DNA from: Kutzneria viridogrisea
Lineage (GTDB): Bacteria > Actinomycetota > Actinomycetes > Mycobacteriales > Pseudonocardiaceae
NCBI GenBank assembly: GCA_014138725.1
Contig: JACJID010000005.1
Location: 186,001-250,000 of the forward strand
Direction: 5' to 3'
DNA length: 64,000 bases
In this document: in pieces, positions 1 through 7,769 of the stretch
Layout of the letters: each line of letters begins with the position of its first letter
How positions within the stretch are numbered: the stretch's first letter is position 1
Notes under the pieces: model-generated
What the model saw: the letters and a program-made list of their open reading frames with translations, nothing else
What the model was told of the DNA's origin: nothing
The model's database searches: none
Position numbers and translations under genes: made by a program

Positions 1-1180
1 AGGACTGCTGCTGATTGTTGGACGCGATCTGCTGGATGCCGCCAGTCGAGGGCCGCCGCTGGGCCTGACCACCGCCGGTGCCCCCCGGCGCCGAGGGCAC
101 CTGGGTGGCCGCGATCGCGGTGCCGGGGCCGTTGGCGCCGGTCGGCTGGCCGGGCGAGTCCTGCACGGTGGTCGGCAGGCAGACCTGCGCCTCGTTCTGG
201 TCGCTACTCGGCTTGGGGATGGACAGGTTCGTGCTGGACAGCCAGGGCCCGATCGTGAGCCCGAAGACGCCAACGGCGGCCACGGCACCAGCGGTCAGCA
301 CCAGCTTGAGCCGGGCGGCGAACACGGCGCTTTTCGCGAACAGGCCCGAGGTCACCGCGCCGACACCGGCGCCTCCGGCGGCGACGTGCGTGACGGTCGC
401 GGCCAGGCCGACCCCGACCGCGGGCAGCAGCAGTCCGGCGTGTGCCCGCAGGCTGGAGCAGACCTCGCTCAACTCGCCCTGTAGCGACTGGCAGGACTCG
501 CAGCCGCGCAGGTGGGCTCGGATCCGCCTGCCCTCGACGCCCTTGATCGTGCCCGCGGTGTAGGCCCCGAGCTTGTCCCGGACCGAGCGGCAGCCCGTGG
601 CGCCGTGCTCCTCGGACAGGTGGGCCTGCAGGTACGCGGCGCGCAGGCCTTCCCGCGCCCGGCGGGCCAGCGCGGCGGTCGCGTTCGCGCTCAGCCCGAA
701 GTGCGGGGCGACCACGGCCGGCCGCTCGCCCTCCACCTCGACCTGCCACAGCACGCTGCGCCAGCGCTCGGGCAGGCTGGTGAACGCCCTGGTGATCAGC
801 GTGCTCTCGGCCAGCCGGGTCGAGGTGTCCGCGCACGGCTCCGCACGGCGGTTGAGCTCCTCGTCCTCGACCGGGACGTCCCTGCGCCGCGCGCTCCACT
901 CCCAGGAGACGCGGCGGGCAACTGTTAAAAGGTAAGTGCGGACGTGGTCGGTGGGCCCGGATCCCCTGCGCAACGCCTGGAGCACCCGGAAGAAGGCCTC
1001 GGCGGTCAGGTCCTCGGCCTCGGCGGCATCCCTGACCTGCTGCATCGCGAATCTGCGCACGGCGTCGGCGTGCCGCGAGAACAGCTGACCGAAGGCGCTG
1101 TCATCGCCTGCTCGCAGCCGGTCCAGCAGCGCGCGGTCGTCCTCGGACCTCCCCGCAGACGGGCGGCTGAACTCTGCCAT
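1..1180 (-). CDS. ECF-type RNA polymerase sigma factor with C-terminal zinc-finger and membrane domain (3' end outside window)
   Basis: The ATG at 1180 follows GAGAGGGGCGGAG and opens a frame of about 393 codons that runs off the left edge. Residues 1-85 look like sigma region 2 (LLDRLRAGDDSAFGQLF, then RDAAEAEDLTAEAFFRVLQ) and residues 110-180 like region 4 (FTSLPERWRSVLWQVEVEG, then a helix-turn-helix). After this come a zinc-finger-like HLRGCESCQ motif and an Ala/Val-rich membrane segment near residues 255-305, then a Pro/Gly/Gln-rich tail. The layout is that of ECF factors carrying their own anti-sigma-like extension, which would tether or inhibit the sigma domain at the membrane; this role is inferred. 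A TTA leucine codon lies at 926-928. Its C-terminus is not visible. Confidence 0.85.
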   Translation of the reverse strand, partial: MAEFSRPSAGRSEDDRALLDRLRAGDDSAFGQLFSRHADAVRRFAMQQVRDAAEAEDLTAEAFFRVLQALRRGSGPTDHVRTYLLTVARRVSWEWSARRRDVPVEDEELNRRAEPCADTSTRLAESTLITRAFTSLPERWRSVLWQVEVEGERPAVVAPHFGLSANATAALARRAREGLRAAYLQAHLSEEHGATGCRSVRDKLGAYTAGTIKGVEGRRIRAHLRGCESCQSLQGELSEVCSSLRAHAGLLLPAVGVGLAATVTHVAAGGAGVGAVTSGLFAKSAVFAARLKLVLTAGAVAAVGVFGLTIGPWLSSTNLSIPKPSSDQNEAQVCLPTTVQDSPGQPTGANGPGTAIAATQVPSAPGGTGGGQAQRRPSTGGIQQIASNNQQQS

Positions 1181-1430
1181 CTCCGCCCCTCTCGCCCAGG
1201 TCGGCGCCGTCCCTCACTGGGAAAGGCCACCGAAAGTGTGAGGTACGACCCCACTATCAGGTGTAACCAAACGTAACAGGGGTAGGCAACCCCAGTTGTT
1301 CATACTGGGAGGACAAGTCGGCCTCATACCGCCGATCGGCCTCACACGGTCGTGCTGACCACGGGTGTCGGACCGGTCACGGCTCGACGTCAGCTTCGCG
1401 CCCCCGGCCGGAGAAGGCCCTCCCCGTGAG

Positions 1431-1436
1431 TAGCCT
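1431..1436 (+). promoter_or_regulatory. -10 hexamer TAGCCT for a leaderless transcript
   Basis: TAGCCT is followed by six bases (TCTCTC) and then the GTG start of the hypothetical gene at 1443. No Shine-Dalgarno sequence lies before the start, so transcription probably begins at the start codon. Confidence 0.5.
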
Positions 1437-1442
1437 TCTCTC

Positions 1443-1829
1443 GTGGTGGAGTGGCGTGGTGAGGCGTCGGCGCGGTTCCCCGAACTGCGCGACTACCTCG
1501 AACGCGACTCGTGGTCCTGCCACGTCTTCCTGTTCGAGGTGCTGCAACTCGCGGTGGACGCGCACCGGGCGGCCGACGAGGACCTGTTGAACCGGTCCTA
1601 CGGCTTCGCCCAGTGGTGCTTCGACCAGCCGGGCGGCTTCCTGTCCAACGCCGCGGTGGTCAGCTTCTACGAGCACGTCTTCGACGCGTGGGAACTGCGA
1701 CACGAGGTCGCCGACCGGCTGTCCCCCGCCGTCACGGCGAAGGTCCGCCCGCTGTGGGAGTGGCGGCTGCCCGCGGACCGGTTGGCCGAGGTGGACCGGC
1801 TGTTGGGGGTCGCGGGACACCCCGCGTGA
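1443..1829 (+). CDS. hypothetical protein, 128 aa
   Basis: Acidic, soluble protein (MVEWRGEASARFPELRDYLE at the N-terminus) with aromatic-rich helical stretches such as SWSCHVFLFEVLQ and YGFAQWCFDQPGGFLSNAAV. No signal peptide or membrane segment. It resembles small immunity-like/DUF7674-type proteins of actinobacteria, but I cannot confirm the family. The GTG start sits six bases after a TAGCCT -10, so the message is probably leaderless. The gene stands alone, 43 bp before tRNA-Gly. No catalytic motif is visible. Confidence 0.7.
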   Translation: MVEWRGEASARFPELRDYLERDSWSCHVFLFEVLQLAVDAHRAADEDLLNRSYGFAQWCFDQPGGFLSNAAVVSFYEHVFDAWELRHEVADRLSPAVTAKVRPLWEWRLPADRLAEVDRLLGVAGHPA

Positions 1830-1872
1830 AGGCACCCCTCGGCATGGGATATGCTGTGCACAGCACGGCGTT

Positions 1873-1945
1873 GCGGACGTAGCGCAGTTGGTAGCGCATC
1901 ACCTTGCCAAGGTGAGGGTCGCGAGTTCGAGTCTCGTCGTCCGCT
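1873..1945 (+). tRNA. tRNA-Gly (anticodon GCC)
   Basis: A 73-nt cloverleaf: acceptor GCGGACG pairs with CGTCCGC at 1938-1944, discriminator T1945. The anticodon arm CACCT-TGCCA-AGGTG puts GCC in the loop, and the T arm has the GTTCGAGTC core. CCA is not encoded. A long terminator follows seven bases later. Confidence 0.97.
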
Positions 1946-1951
1946 CGTGTC

Positions 1952-1994
1952 CGAGGGGCCTGTCTTCGTGGAGAGCACGAAGACAGGCCCCTCG
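1952..1994 (+). terminator. intrinsic terminator of tRNA-Gly
   Basis: A perfect 19-bp stem (CGAGGGGCCTGTCTTCGTG at 1952-1970 with its complement at 1976-1994), five-base loop GAGAG, then GCTTTTGTTTT. Immediately after the T-rich tail comes a second G/C inverted repeat, GGGGGGCCGAGCCCCCC, followed by AAGCCCCCC (2006-2030). The same two-part arrangement follows tRNA-Leu at the other end of the window. Confidence 0.93.
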
Positions 1995-2075
1995 CTTTTG
2001 TTTTGGGGGGCCGAGCCCCCCAAGCCCCCCACGGAATGGCCCTACGGGGCGGGGACTTGGTTCGGGGCTGGGCGG

Positions 2076-3779
2076 CTACGGGCGGACGGTAGTGGGGGTG
2101 GGGAGGATCAACTCGGTGTTGTGGTCGGGGGCGGTGCCGAGGCGGGTGGCGGAGGCGTGCAGGTCGTTGAAGGACAGCTCGCGGTAGAGGGCGGCGAGAC
2201 CGGCCTGGGAGAGGTCGCCGAAATCGGTGCGGTAGCCGGCGGCTGACTCGATCAGGGTGGTGAACAGCGAGACGGTGCCATCCCGGTTGTCGACCAGTTC
2301 GATCACGCGGGCGTGCTGCGGGTAGTCGCAGTGCGAGGCGGTGTTGATCTCCCAGAAGGAACGTTCCGGCACCTCGTGGCCGTGCGCGGTGATCCTGTTG
2401 ACGTGCGTGTGGCCGTTCACCCAGGCCAGCACGTTGGGGAAGCGCTGCAACAGGGCGACCAGCTCGGCGCCGCTGTGCCTGCCCTCCCACGGGCGGGCGG
2501 GATCGGGCAGCAGGTTGGTCATGGAGCCGCTGGTGTGGTGGCTGAAGATCAGCACGTGCTGGTCGCCGGAGCCGCCGCGCACCAGGTGGCCGTCGGCGTC
2601 GTAGTAGCGGGAGCTGACCGACTTGAGCAGGCCCTCCAGCCAGGTGAGCTGGCGGGTGCTGAGCGAGCCCTCCGCCCAACCGGCCGGGTTGGTGCTGTCC
2701 AGGCTGATGCCGAGCACCCCAGGCGCCACCTGGAACGAGTAGTAGGCGGTGCCGGTGTCCCGGTAGCCGTGGCCGACCGGGCCGGGGCCGGTGTTGGCGG
2801 GGTCCAGGTGCGCGGCGATGTACTGGGCCGGGGTGAACGGCTTGCGGCGCGGGTCGGCGGTGACCTCGCGGACCGAGCCGATGTTGGCGGTGAGCACGGC
2901 GATGGCGGTGACCAGGTCCCCCTCGGCCAGCGCCGTGGCGAGGCGCTCGGCGGCCGAGTCGTCCATGCCCTCGATCTTGACGCCGCCGGTGTAGAGCTTG
3001 TCCAGCAGCGCGATGTTGGCGGGCAGCGTGCCCTCCACGCTGTCGTCGTGGTTGCCGAAGGTCGAGTACCAGGGCGTGCGCAGGCCAGGGGCGGTGAACG
3101 GCCGGGTCGCCGCGGCGAGGAAGCCGGGGACCTGCGGGAAACCGGCCTGCTTGTACCGGTCCAGCAGCGGGGACTCGGGGTTCCAGAACAGCTTGCTGCC
3201 GGAGTTCTGCACGCCCTCGAACCGGCTCAGGTCCCCGGTGTTCGGGGTGATGGTGCCACCGTTGAGCACCGACATCATCCAGTCCAGCTCGACCAGCTCG
3301 TGGTTGTCGGTGTTGTCCCCGGTGGCGACGACGAAGTCGAAGGGGCGCCCGGTGTACGGGCCGGAGGCGAGGCTGTTCACCCGCTGCACCAGCGAGCTGG
3401 CACCGAGCGCGGACAGGGTCTCCTGCACGCGGTGCGCACCGGCACCGGCGAGCGGGTGCAGGTACTCGAACCGGGCCGGGCTCTGCGCGTCGACCAGGTG
3501 CAGGTCGGTGAACTGGACGAAGGAGGCGAGCGGGGTGCGCCGGTCGTCCCGGCCCGGGCTGCCGGTGCCCAGGTCCTCGCGGACCAGCAGCGGCCAACCG
3601 GGACCGGCGGTGAGTCGGCGGTAGCCACTGTCCCCCAGCGGCATGGCAACGGTGTCCAGCGTGGTGCCAGCGGTGCGGACCGCGCGCTGACGCGTGGTGG
3701 CCAGCGCGGTCGCGGGAAGGCTGAGCGCGAGGGCCGCAGCCCCCATGCCGCCCAGGAAGCCCCGTCGGTTCAGTCGCAA
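2076..3779 (-). CDS. Tat-exported calcineurin-like metallophosphoesterase (TIGR03767-type)
   Basis: The best start is TTG at 3779, six bases after GAGGGG; longer frames run into the divergent neighbour. The N-terminus LRLNRRGFLGGMGAAALALS is a twin-arginine signal, so the folded enzyme is probably exported. Metallophosphoesterase metal-binding motifs appear in order: FTDLHLVDAQ, VATGDNTDN, STFGNHDD, FSHHTSG and VNGHTHVN. At 567 residues the length fits the actinobacterial TIGR03767 group, whose substrates are not known to me; a phosphodiester or phosphomonoester is expected. Transcribed divergently from the DUF445 gene with 111 bp between starts, so both promoters share that gap. Confidence 0.9.
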   Translation of the reverse strand: MRLNRRGFLGGMGAAALALSLPATALATTRQRAVRTAGTTLDTVAMPLGDSGYRRLTAGPGWPLLVREDLGTGSPGRDDRRTPLASFVQFTDLHLVDAQSPARFEYLHPLAGAGAHRVQETLSALGASSLVQRVNSLASGPYTGRPFDFVVATGDNTDNHELVELDWMMSVLNGGTITPNTGDLSRFEGVQNSGSKLFWNPESPLLDRYKQAGFPQVPGFLAAATRPFTAPGLRTPWYSTFGNHDDSVEGTLPANIALLDKLYTGGVKIEGMDDSAAERLATALAEGDLVTAIAVLTANIGSVREVTADPRRKPFTPAQYIAAHLDPANTGPGPVGHGYRDTGTAYYSFQVAPGVLGISLDSTNPAGWAEGSLSTRQLTWLEGLLKSVSSRYYDADGHLVRGGSGDQHVLIFSHHTSGSMTNLLPDPARPWEGRHSGAELVALLQRFPNVLAWVNGHTHVNRITAHGHEVPERSFWEINTASHCDYPQHARVIELVDNRDGTVSLFTTLIESAAGYRTDFGDLSQAGLAALYRELSFNDLHASATRLGTAPDHNTELILPTPTTVRP

Positions 3780-3877
3780 GACAACCCCCTCACGGTTTTG
3801 TGAAGAAGATTCATGGATGAACGTAGACCGTGACTGAACACGCCGGGAAGGACTGCCGAACCAAGTCCCAACGAAGG

Positions 3878-3883
3878 TAGGTT
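3878..3883 (+). promoter_or_regulatory. -10 hexamer TAGGTT for a leaderless transcript
   Basis: TAGGTT, seven bases (CTCCACC), then the GTG start at 3891. No ribosome-binding sequence precedes the start. Confidence 0.5.
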
Positions 3884-3890
3884 CTCCACC

Positions 3891-5099
3891 GTGAGCTGGC
3901 ATGACCTCGCCGTCTACGTGTCAATGCCGTTCATCGCTGCCGTCGTGGGTTACGTGACCAAGCGCGTGGCGATCAAGATGATGTTCGAGCCGATCGAGTT
4001 CGTCGGCATCAAGCCGGTGCTGGGCTGGCAGGGCATCCTGCCCAAGAACGCCGAGCGCATGGCGGCCACGGCCACCGACACGCTGATCAACAACCTGCTC
4101 AGCCCGCGCGAGGTGGTGGCCAGGCTCGACCCGGAGCGGATCGCGCGCGAGGTGGAGCAGCCGCTGCTGCACGCCGTGGAGGCGATCACCCGCGAGGTGA
4201 TGTCCCAGTACCAGCCGGACCTGTGGGAGATGCTGCCGGGCGCTGCGCAGCGGCTGCTGATCCGCCAGGTGCAGGCCGAGGCGCCGAAGATCGTCAAGAA
4301 CCTGCTCGCCGAGATCATCGAGGACATCGACGGGGTGCTGGACATCCGGCACATGGCGGTGACCAACCTGTCCAGGGACAAGGTGCTGCTCAACCGGCTG
4401 ATCCGGGACATCGCCAAGCCGGAGTTCCGCTTCATCGCCCGCTGCGGCACGTACTTCGGCTTCGCGCTGGGCCTGGTGCAGCTGGGCGTGTGGGCGCTGA
4501 CCCACCAGCCGCTGATCATGCCGCTGTTCGGCCTGCTGGTCGGCTGGTTCACCGACTGGCTCGCCCTGAAGATGATCTTCTTCCCGCGCGAGCCGAAGCG
4601 CTATCTCGGGCTGGTCACCTGGCAGGGCCTGTTCCAGAAGCGCCGCGAGCAGGTGGCCGCCGACTACGGGGACCTGATCGCCCGCGAGGTGATCACCGTG
4701 CCGAACGTGGTCGAGGAGGTGCTGCGCGGCCCCAAGTCGGACCGGCTGTTCACGCTGATCCAGAACGAGGTGCAGCGCTCGGTGGACGCGCAGACCGGGC
4801 TGGTCAAGCCGTTCGTGGTGGCGGCCGTGGGTTCGCGCAGGTACCAGGAGATGAAGGTCGCCGCGGCGGCCAAGGCCATCGAGCACATCCCGGCCGCGGC
4901 CCGCAGCGCCGAGCACTACGCCGAGGACGCGCTGGACGTGCGCAACACCATCGTGGAGCGCATGACGAGGCTGAGCCCGACGGAGTTCGAGGGCATCCTG
5001 CGCCCGGCGTTCCGCCAGGACGAGTGGAAGCTGATCACGGTCGGCGCCGTGATCGGCTTCCTGGTCGGCGAGCTGCAGGTGCTGCTGCTGCTCGGCTAG
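3891..5099 (+). CDS. DUF445 family membrane protein
   Basis: 402 residues with a hydrophobic N-terminal segment (VSMPFIAAVVGYVTKRVAIK), the DUF445 signature MMFEPIEFVGIKPVLGWQG and its inexact second copy at residues 225-250 (LALKMIFFPREPKRYLGLVT, then WQGLFQKRREQ), a central pair of membrane segments (FGFALGLVQLGVWALTHQPL, then PLFGLLVGWF) and a C-terminal helix ending VGELQVLLLLG. The duplicated KMxFxP motif on each half is typical of this family, which has no settled function; membrane stress roles have been proposed for the Bacillus relative YheB. The stop TAG at 5097-5099 overlaps the stop of the convergent gene. Confidence 0.88.
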   Translation: MSWHDLAVYVSMPFIAAVVGYVTKRVAIKMMFEPIEFVGIKPVLGWQGILPKNAERMAATATDTLINNLLSPREVVARLDPERIAREVEQPLLHAVEAITREVMSQYQPDLWEMLPGAAQRLLIRQVQAEAPKIVKNLLAEIIEDIDGVLDIRHMAVTNLSRDKVLLNRLIRDIAKPEFRFIARCGTYFGFALGLVQLGVWALTHQPLIMPLFGLLVGWFTDWLALKMIFFPREPKRYLGLVTWQGLFQKRREQVAADYGDLIAREVITVPNVVEEVLRGPKSDRLFTLIQNEVQRSVDAQTGLVKPFVVAAVGSRRYQEMKVAAAAKAIEHIPAAARSAEHYAEDALDVRNTIVERMTRLSPTEFEGILRPAFRQDEWKLITVGAVIGFLVGELQVLLLLG

Positions 5100-5365
5100 C
5101 CCTCCAGCCGGTACATCCCGAAGATCATGAACGCGGTCTCGAACCGGATGGCCAGGTCACCGAAACCGTTGCCCCACACGCGCACGCTGAGCACGTCGGT
5201 GCCGGGGCTGGTGGCGAAGGCCAGCGTGACCTCCGTGTCGCCCTCCAGGGGCATCTCGTACCAGCCGTCCTCGGAGGTCGAGTCGCTGGTGATCAGCCCG
5301 AGGTCCACCGAGCGCCAGTCGCCCTCGTCGAGCTGCTGCCCGGCGAACGTGCTGGCCACCTCCAC
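5096..5365 (-). CDS. hypothetical beta-rich protein, about 89 aa
   Basis: A short acidic protein with alternating hydrophobic residues (EVTLAFATSPGTDVLSVRVW, FGDLAIRFETAFMIFGMYRL) suggesting a beta-sandwich fold. No signal peptide. The first usable start in frame is GTG 5365, but protein-like sequence (LEAAISKGELLAEGWILAQN) continues upstream to a stop near 5468 with no ATG, GTG or TTG, so the true start may be an unusual codon such as CTG, or the gene may have lost its original start. Convergent with the DUF445 gene; the two stop codons overlap by two bases. No family recognised. Confidence 0.6.
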   Translation of the reverse strand: MEVASTFAGQQLDEGDWRSVDLGLITSDSTSEDGWYEMPLEGDTEVTLAFATSPGTDVLSVRVWGNGFGDLAIRFETAFMIFGMYRLEG

Positions 5366-5486
5366 GAACGCCTTGGCGTTCTGCGCGAGGATCCAGCCCT
5401 CGGCGAGCAGCTCTCCCTTGCTGATGGCGGCCTCCAGTGTTGCGTTGCTGCGCCCCGGATCCCGAGCTTACCTGCACGGACCTGGC

Positions 5487-5511
5487 GCCCCGCCGGGTTT
5501 GTCGGCGGGGC
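5487..5511 (-). terminator. hairpin downstream of the chitinase gene
   Basis: GCCCCGCC (5487-5494) pairs with GGCGGGGC (5504-5511) around a nine-base loop. It lies 13 bases beyond the chitinase stop. There is no T-run, as is common for actinobacterial terminators. Confidence 0.55.
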
Positions 5512-5523
5512 ACCACGCCGCGC

Positions 5524-7128
5524 TCAGCCGCCGAAGTACGAGCTGAAGTTGTTCTGGAACTCCCAGTTGTCGAACTTGTCCCAGTTGATCGACCAGGTCA
5601 TCAGCCCGCGCAGGTCGGGGTGCGTGCCGTGCACCACGTACCCGCCGCAGTTGCTGCCCTTGGTGAGGCAGTCCAGGGCCTGGTCCAGCTGGGCGGTGGG
5701 AATCCAGCCGTTGCCCGCGTTCTGGTTGGCGGGCACGCCGATGGCGATCTGGTCGGGACGCAGCGCCGGGAACCGGTTGTTGGTGTTGCCCGCCACCGGG
5801 AAGCCGGTCAGCAGCATGTCGGTCATCGCGATGTGGAAGTCGGCCCCGCCCATCTGGTGGTACTGGTTGTCCAGGCCCATGATCGGCCCGGAGTTGTAGT
5901 CCTGGACCGTGAGCAGGGTCAGCGCGTCGCGCAGCGCGTAGATCACCGGCAGGAAGGCCCCCGCCCGCGCGTCCTGGGCGCCCTGCGGGCCGGGCCCGTA
6001 GAACTGGTAGCCCAGCTGCACGAAGAAGGTCTCCGGCGCCATGGTGAGCACGAACTTGTCCCCGTAGCGAGCCTTGAGCTGCTTGAGCGCGGAGATCAGG
6101 TTCACCACGATCGGCGTGGTCGGGTTCTTGAAGTCCGAGTCACCGGCGTTGAGCTTCACCGACTGGTTCTCGAAGTCGACGTCCACCCCGTCCAGGCCCC
6201 ACTTGTCGATGATGGCGCTGACCGAGCTGACGAAGTTGGCCACCGCGGCCGAGGAGGTCAGCTGCACCTCGCCGTTGGCCCCGCCGATGGAGATCAGCAC
6301 CTTCTTGCCCTTGGCCTGCTGGGCCTTGACCCCGGCCAGGAACGCCGCGTCGCTCTCCACCCCCGCGCACTCGCTCGCCCCGCAGCGGTTGAACACCACC
6401 GTGCCGTTGCCCGCCGAGTCGGCGAAGGCCAGGTCGATGACGTTCCAGCGGTCCGGCACGTTGGCGATGGGCAGGTAGCCCGAGCCGTTGGCGAAGCTGG
6501 CGTGCAGGTAGCCGACCAGCGCGTGGGCGGGCAGGCCCTGGTTCGGCGTCGGAGTCGTCGTGGTGGTGGTCGTGGTCGGCGGCGGAGTCGTGGTGGTCGT
6601 GGTCGTTGTCGTGGTGGTCGTCGGCGGAGTACCGCCCGGACCGGTCAGCGACACGTCGTCCAGGTAGTAGGCGGGCTGGCCGTACCAGCCGTGCGCGTAG
6701 ATCGTGACGCTGGTGGTGGACGGGCCGGTGGTGAAGCTGGTGGACAGCTGGGTCCACGTGGCGGCCGAGGTCCAGGTGCTCGGGTCGGTGGTGCCGGTGC
6801 CGGTGGCGCCCAGGTAGACGTAGCTGCCCTGCACCCAGGCCGAGAGCGAGTACTGCGAGTTGGGCTGCACGCTGACGACCTGCGAGCACTGGGCGAAGTC
6901 CTGGCCGGCGGGGGTGGCCGAGGCCGCCCCGCTGCCGGAGTGCACCGGCGTGCTGACGGCGGCTCCCCCGGAACAGATCCAGCCGGACAGGCCGGACTCG
7001 AACCCGGCGTTCGCGGCCAGGTTCGGGGCCTCCGGTGCACCGGTCGCGGACTGGGCGGTGAGCCCGGTGGTGACCAGTGCGGCCACTGTGACCCCGGCTA
7101 ACAGGTGGACCAGCGATCTGCGTGCCAT
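5524..7128 (-). CDS. secreted GH18 chitinase with N-terminal carbohydrate-binding module
   Basis: ATG at 7128 follows GGAGG. Residues 1-31 form a Sec signal peptide (ARRSLVHLLAGVTVAALVTT, cleavage near SATGA-PEA). Residues 32-175 form a beta-sandwich binding module (NAGFESGLSGWICSGGAA; AYYLDDVSL) of the CBM16/CBM4-9 kind. A Thr/Pro linker follows, then a GH18 barrel with the catalytic DxxDxDxE motif LDGVDVDFE, where the Glu is the acid/base, and the substrate-binding MAPETFF and QDYN motifs. It should cut chitin outside the cell to release N-acetylglucosamine oligomers. Two DasR-type operators lie 40-80 bases upstream, predicting repression relieved by GlcN-6-P. Confidence 0.95.
   Translation of the reverse strand: MARRSLVHLLAGVTVAALVTTGLTAQSATGAPEAPNLAANAGFESGLSGWICSGGAAVSTPVHSGSGAASATPAGQDFAQCSQVVSVQPNSQYSLSAWVQGSYVYLGATGTGTTDPSTWTSAATWTQLSTSFTTGPSTTSVTIYAHGWYGQPAYYLDDVSLTGPGGTPPTTTTTTTTTTTTPPPTTTTTTTTPTPNQGLPAHALVGYLHASFANGSGYLPIANVPDRWNVIDLAFADSAGNGTVVFNRCGASECAGVESDAAFLAGVKAQQAKGKKVLISIGGANGEVQLTSSAAVANFVSSVSAIIDKWGLDGVDVDFENQSVKLNAGDSDFKNPTTPIVVNLISALKQLKARYGDKFVLTMAPETFFVQLGYQFYGPGPQGAQDARAGAFLPVIYALRDALTLLTVQDYNSGPIMGLDNQYHQMGGADFHIAMTDMLLTGFPVAGNTNNRFPALRPDQIAIGVPANQNAGNGWIPTAQLDQALDCLTKGSNCGGYVVHGTHPDLRGLMTWSINWDKFDNWEFQNNFSSYFGG
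6540..6631 (-). repeat. Thr-codon microsatellite encoding the chitinase linker
   Basis: On the minus strand this stretch is runs of ACC/ACG/ACA codons broken by a short Pro-rich segment, encoding two poly-Thr tracts between the binding module and the catalytic barrel. Such low-complexity linkers are normal in secreted actinobacterial glycoside hydrolases and are probable glycosylation sites. Confidence 0.75.
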
Positions 7129-7167
7129 GCCTGACCTCCGCGTGGATGCGACGCACGTCACAGGGAT

Positions 7168-7179
7168 TGGACTAGACCA
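7168..7179 (-). promoter_or_regulatory. DasR-type operator (dre), proximal copy
   Basis: TGGACTAGACCA differs at one position from the palindrome TGGTCTAGACCA, the core of the GntR-family regulator DasR site found upstream of Streptomyces chitinase genes. It ends 40 bases before the chitinase ATG. Confidence 0.7.
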
Positions 7180-7194
7180 CATTCGGGGGTGTCA

Positions 7195-7206
7195 AGGTCT
7201 AGACCA
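7195..7206 (-). promoter_or_regulatory. DasR-type operator (dre), distal copy
   Basis: AGGTCTAGACCA, again one mismatch from TGGTCTAGACCA. Its centre is 27 bp from the centre of the proximal site, giving the tandem direct-repeat layout seen in chitinase promoters. Confidence 0.72.
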
Positions 7207-7332
7207 AATTCGGTCACTCGGCGGACAGGCCGGTCAGGCCGATACTGTCCGGGTGATCGGTGGCATGACAGCGGCGCACACTGGGCATCCTGTGCACGTG
7301 GACCGAGCCCGCCGCAACCGCATGGGAAGCAC

Positions 7333-7740
7333 ATGAACGAAGACCCGCTGCCCGAACCGCCCACCGACCACGAGGAGGTGCACTTCGACCTCGCCGGGCT
7401 GGTGGGCATCCGCGAGCTGGTGGCAGGACGCGCCCGGGCGCAGGGCCTGACCGGTGAGCGCGCCGAGGACCTGGTCCTCGCGGTGCACGAGCTGGCGGCC
7501 AACAGCGTGCGGCACGGCGGCGGCAGCGGGACGTTCCGGCTGTGGTGCGAGGGCACCGCGCTGGTGTGCGAGGTCAGCGACAAGGGCTGGATCACCGACC
7601 CGCTCGCCGGGCACCGCAAGCCCGCGGTGGACCAGTGCGGTGGGCGTGGGCTGTGGCTGGTGCACGAGCTGTGTGACGCGGTGCTGATGCGCTCCAGCGA
7701 GGCGGGCACCTCGATCCAGGTGCGGATGTCACCGCCCTGA
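7333..7740 (+). CDS. ATP-binding anti-sigma-factor-like protein (HATPase_c_2 / RsbW family)
   Basis: 135 residues from ATG 7333, preceded by GGGAAG. The GHKL ATPase boxes are clear: N box LVLAVHELAANSVRHGGG, G1 box CEVSDKGWI and G2 box GGRGLWLVHELCD. Single-domain proteins of this type in actinobacteria bind a sigma factor or an anti-anti-sigma partner and may phosphorylate it on Ser/Thr. No partner gene (STAS or sigma) lies next to it, so its target is unknown. A longer in-frame start at 7189 is rejected because it would cross the chitinase operators and adds non-conserved sequence. Confidence 0.88.
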   Translation: MNEDPLPEPPTDHEEVHFDLAGLVGIRELVAGRARAQGLTGERAEDLVLAVHELAANSVRHGGGSGTFRLWCEGTALVCEVSDKGWITDPLAGHRKPAVDQCGGRGLWLVHELCDAVLMRSSEAGTSIQVRMSPP

Positions 7741-7769
7741 GGACGGTCCGCACCCGGATCGGGGCGGGG

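Noticed and set aside
204-899. 231-codon minus-strand ORF in the sigma factor region
   Set aside because: Arg/Ala/Gly/Pro-rich shadow in a different frame from the ECF sigma gene, which has clear sigma motifs and a ribosome site.
7189-7332. N-terminal extension of the anti-sigma-like protein
   Set aside because: It would place the start within the chitinase operators; the ATG at 7333 has a ribosome site and gives the normal domain length.
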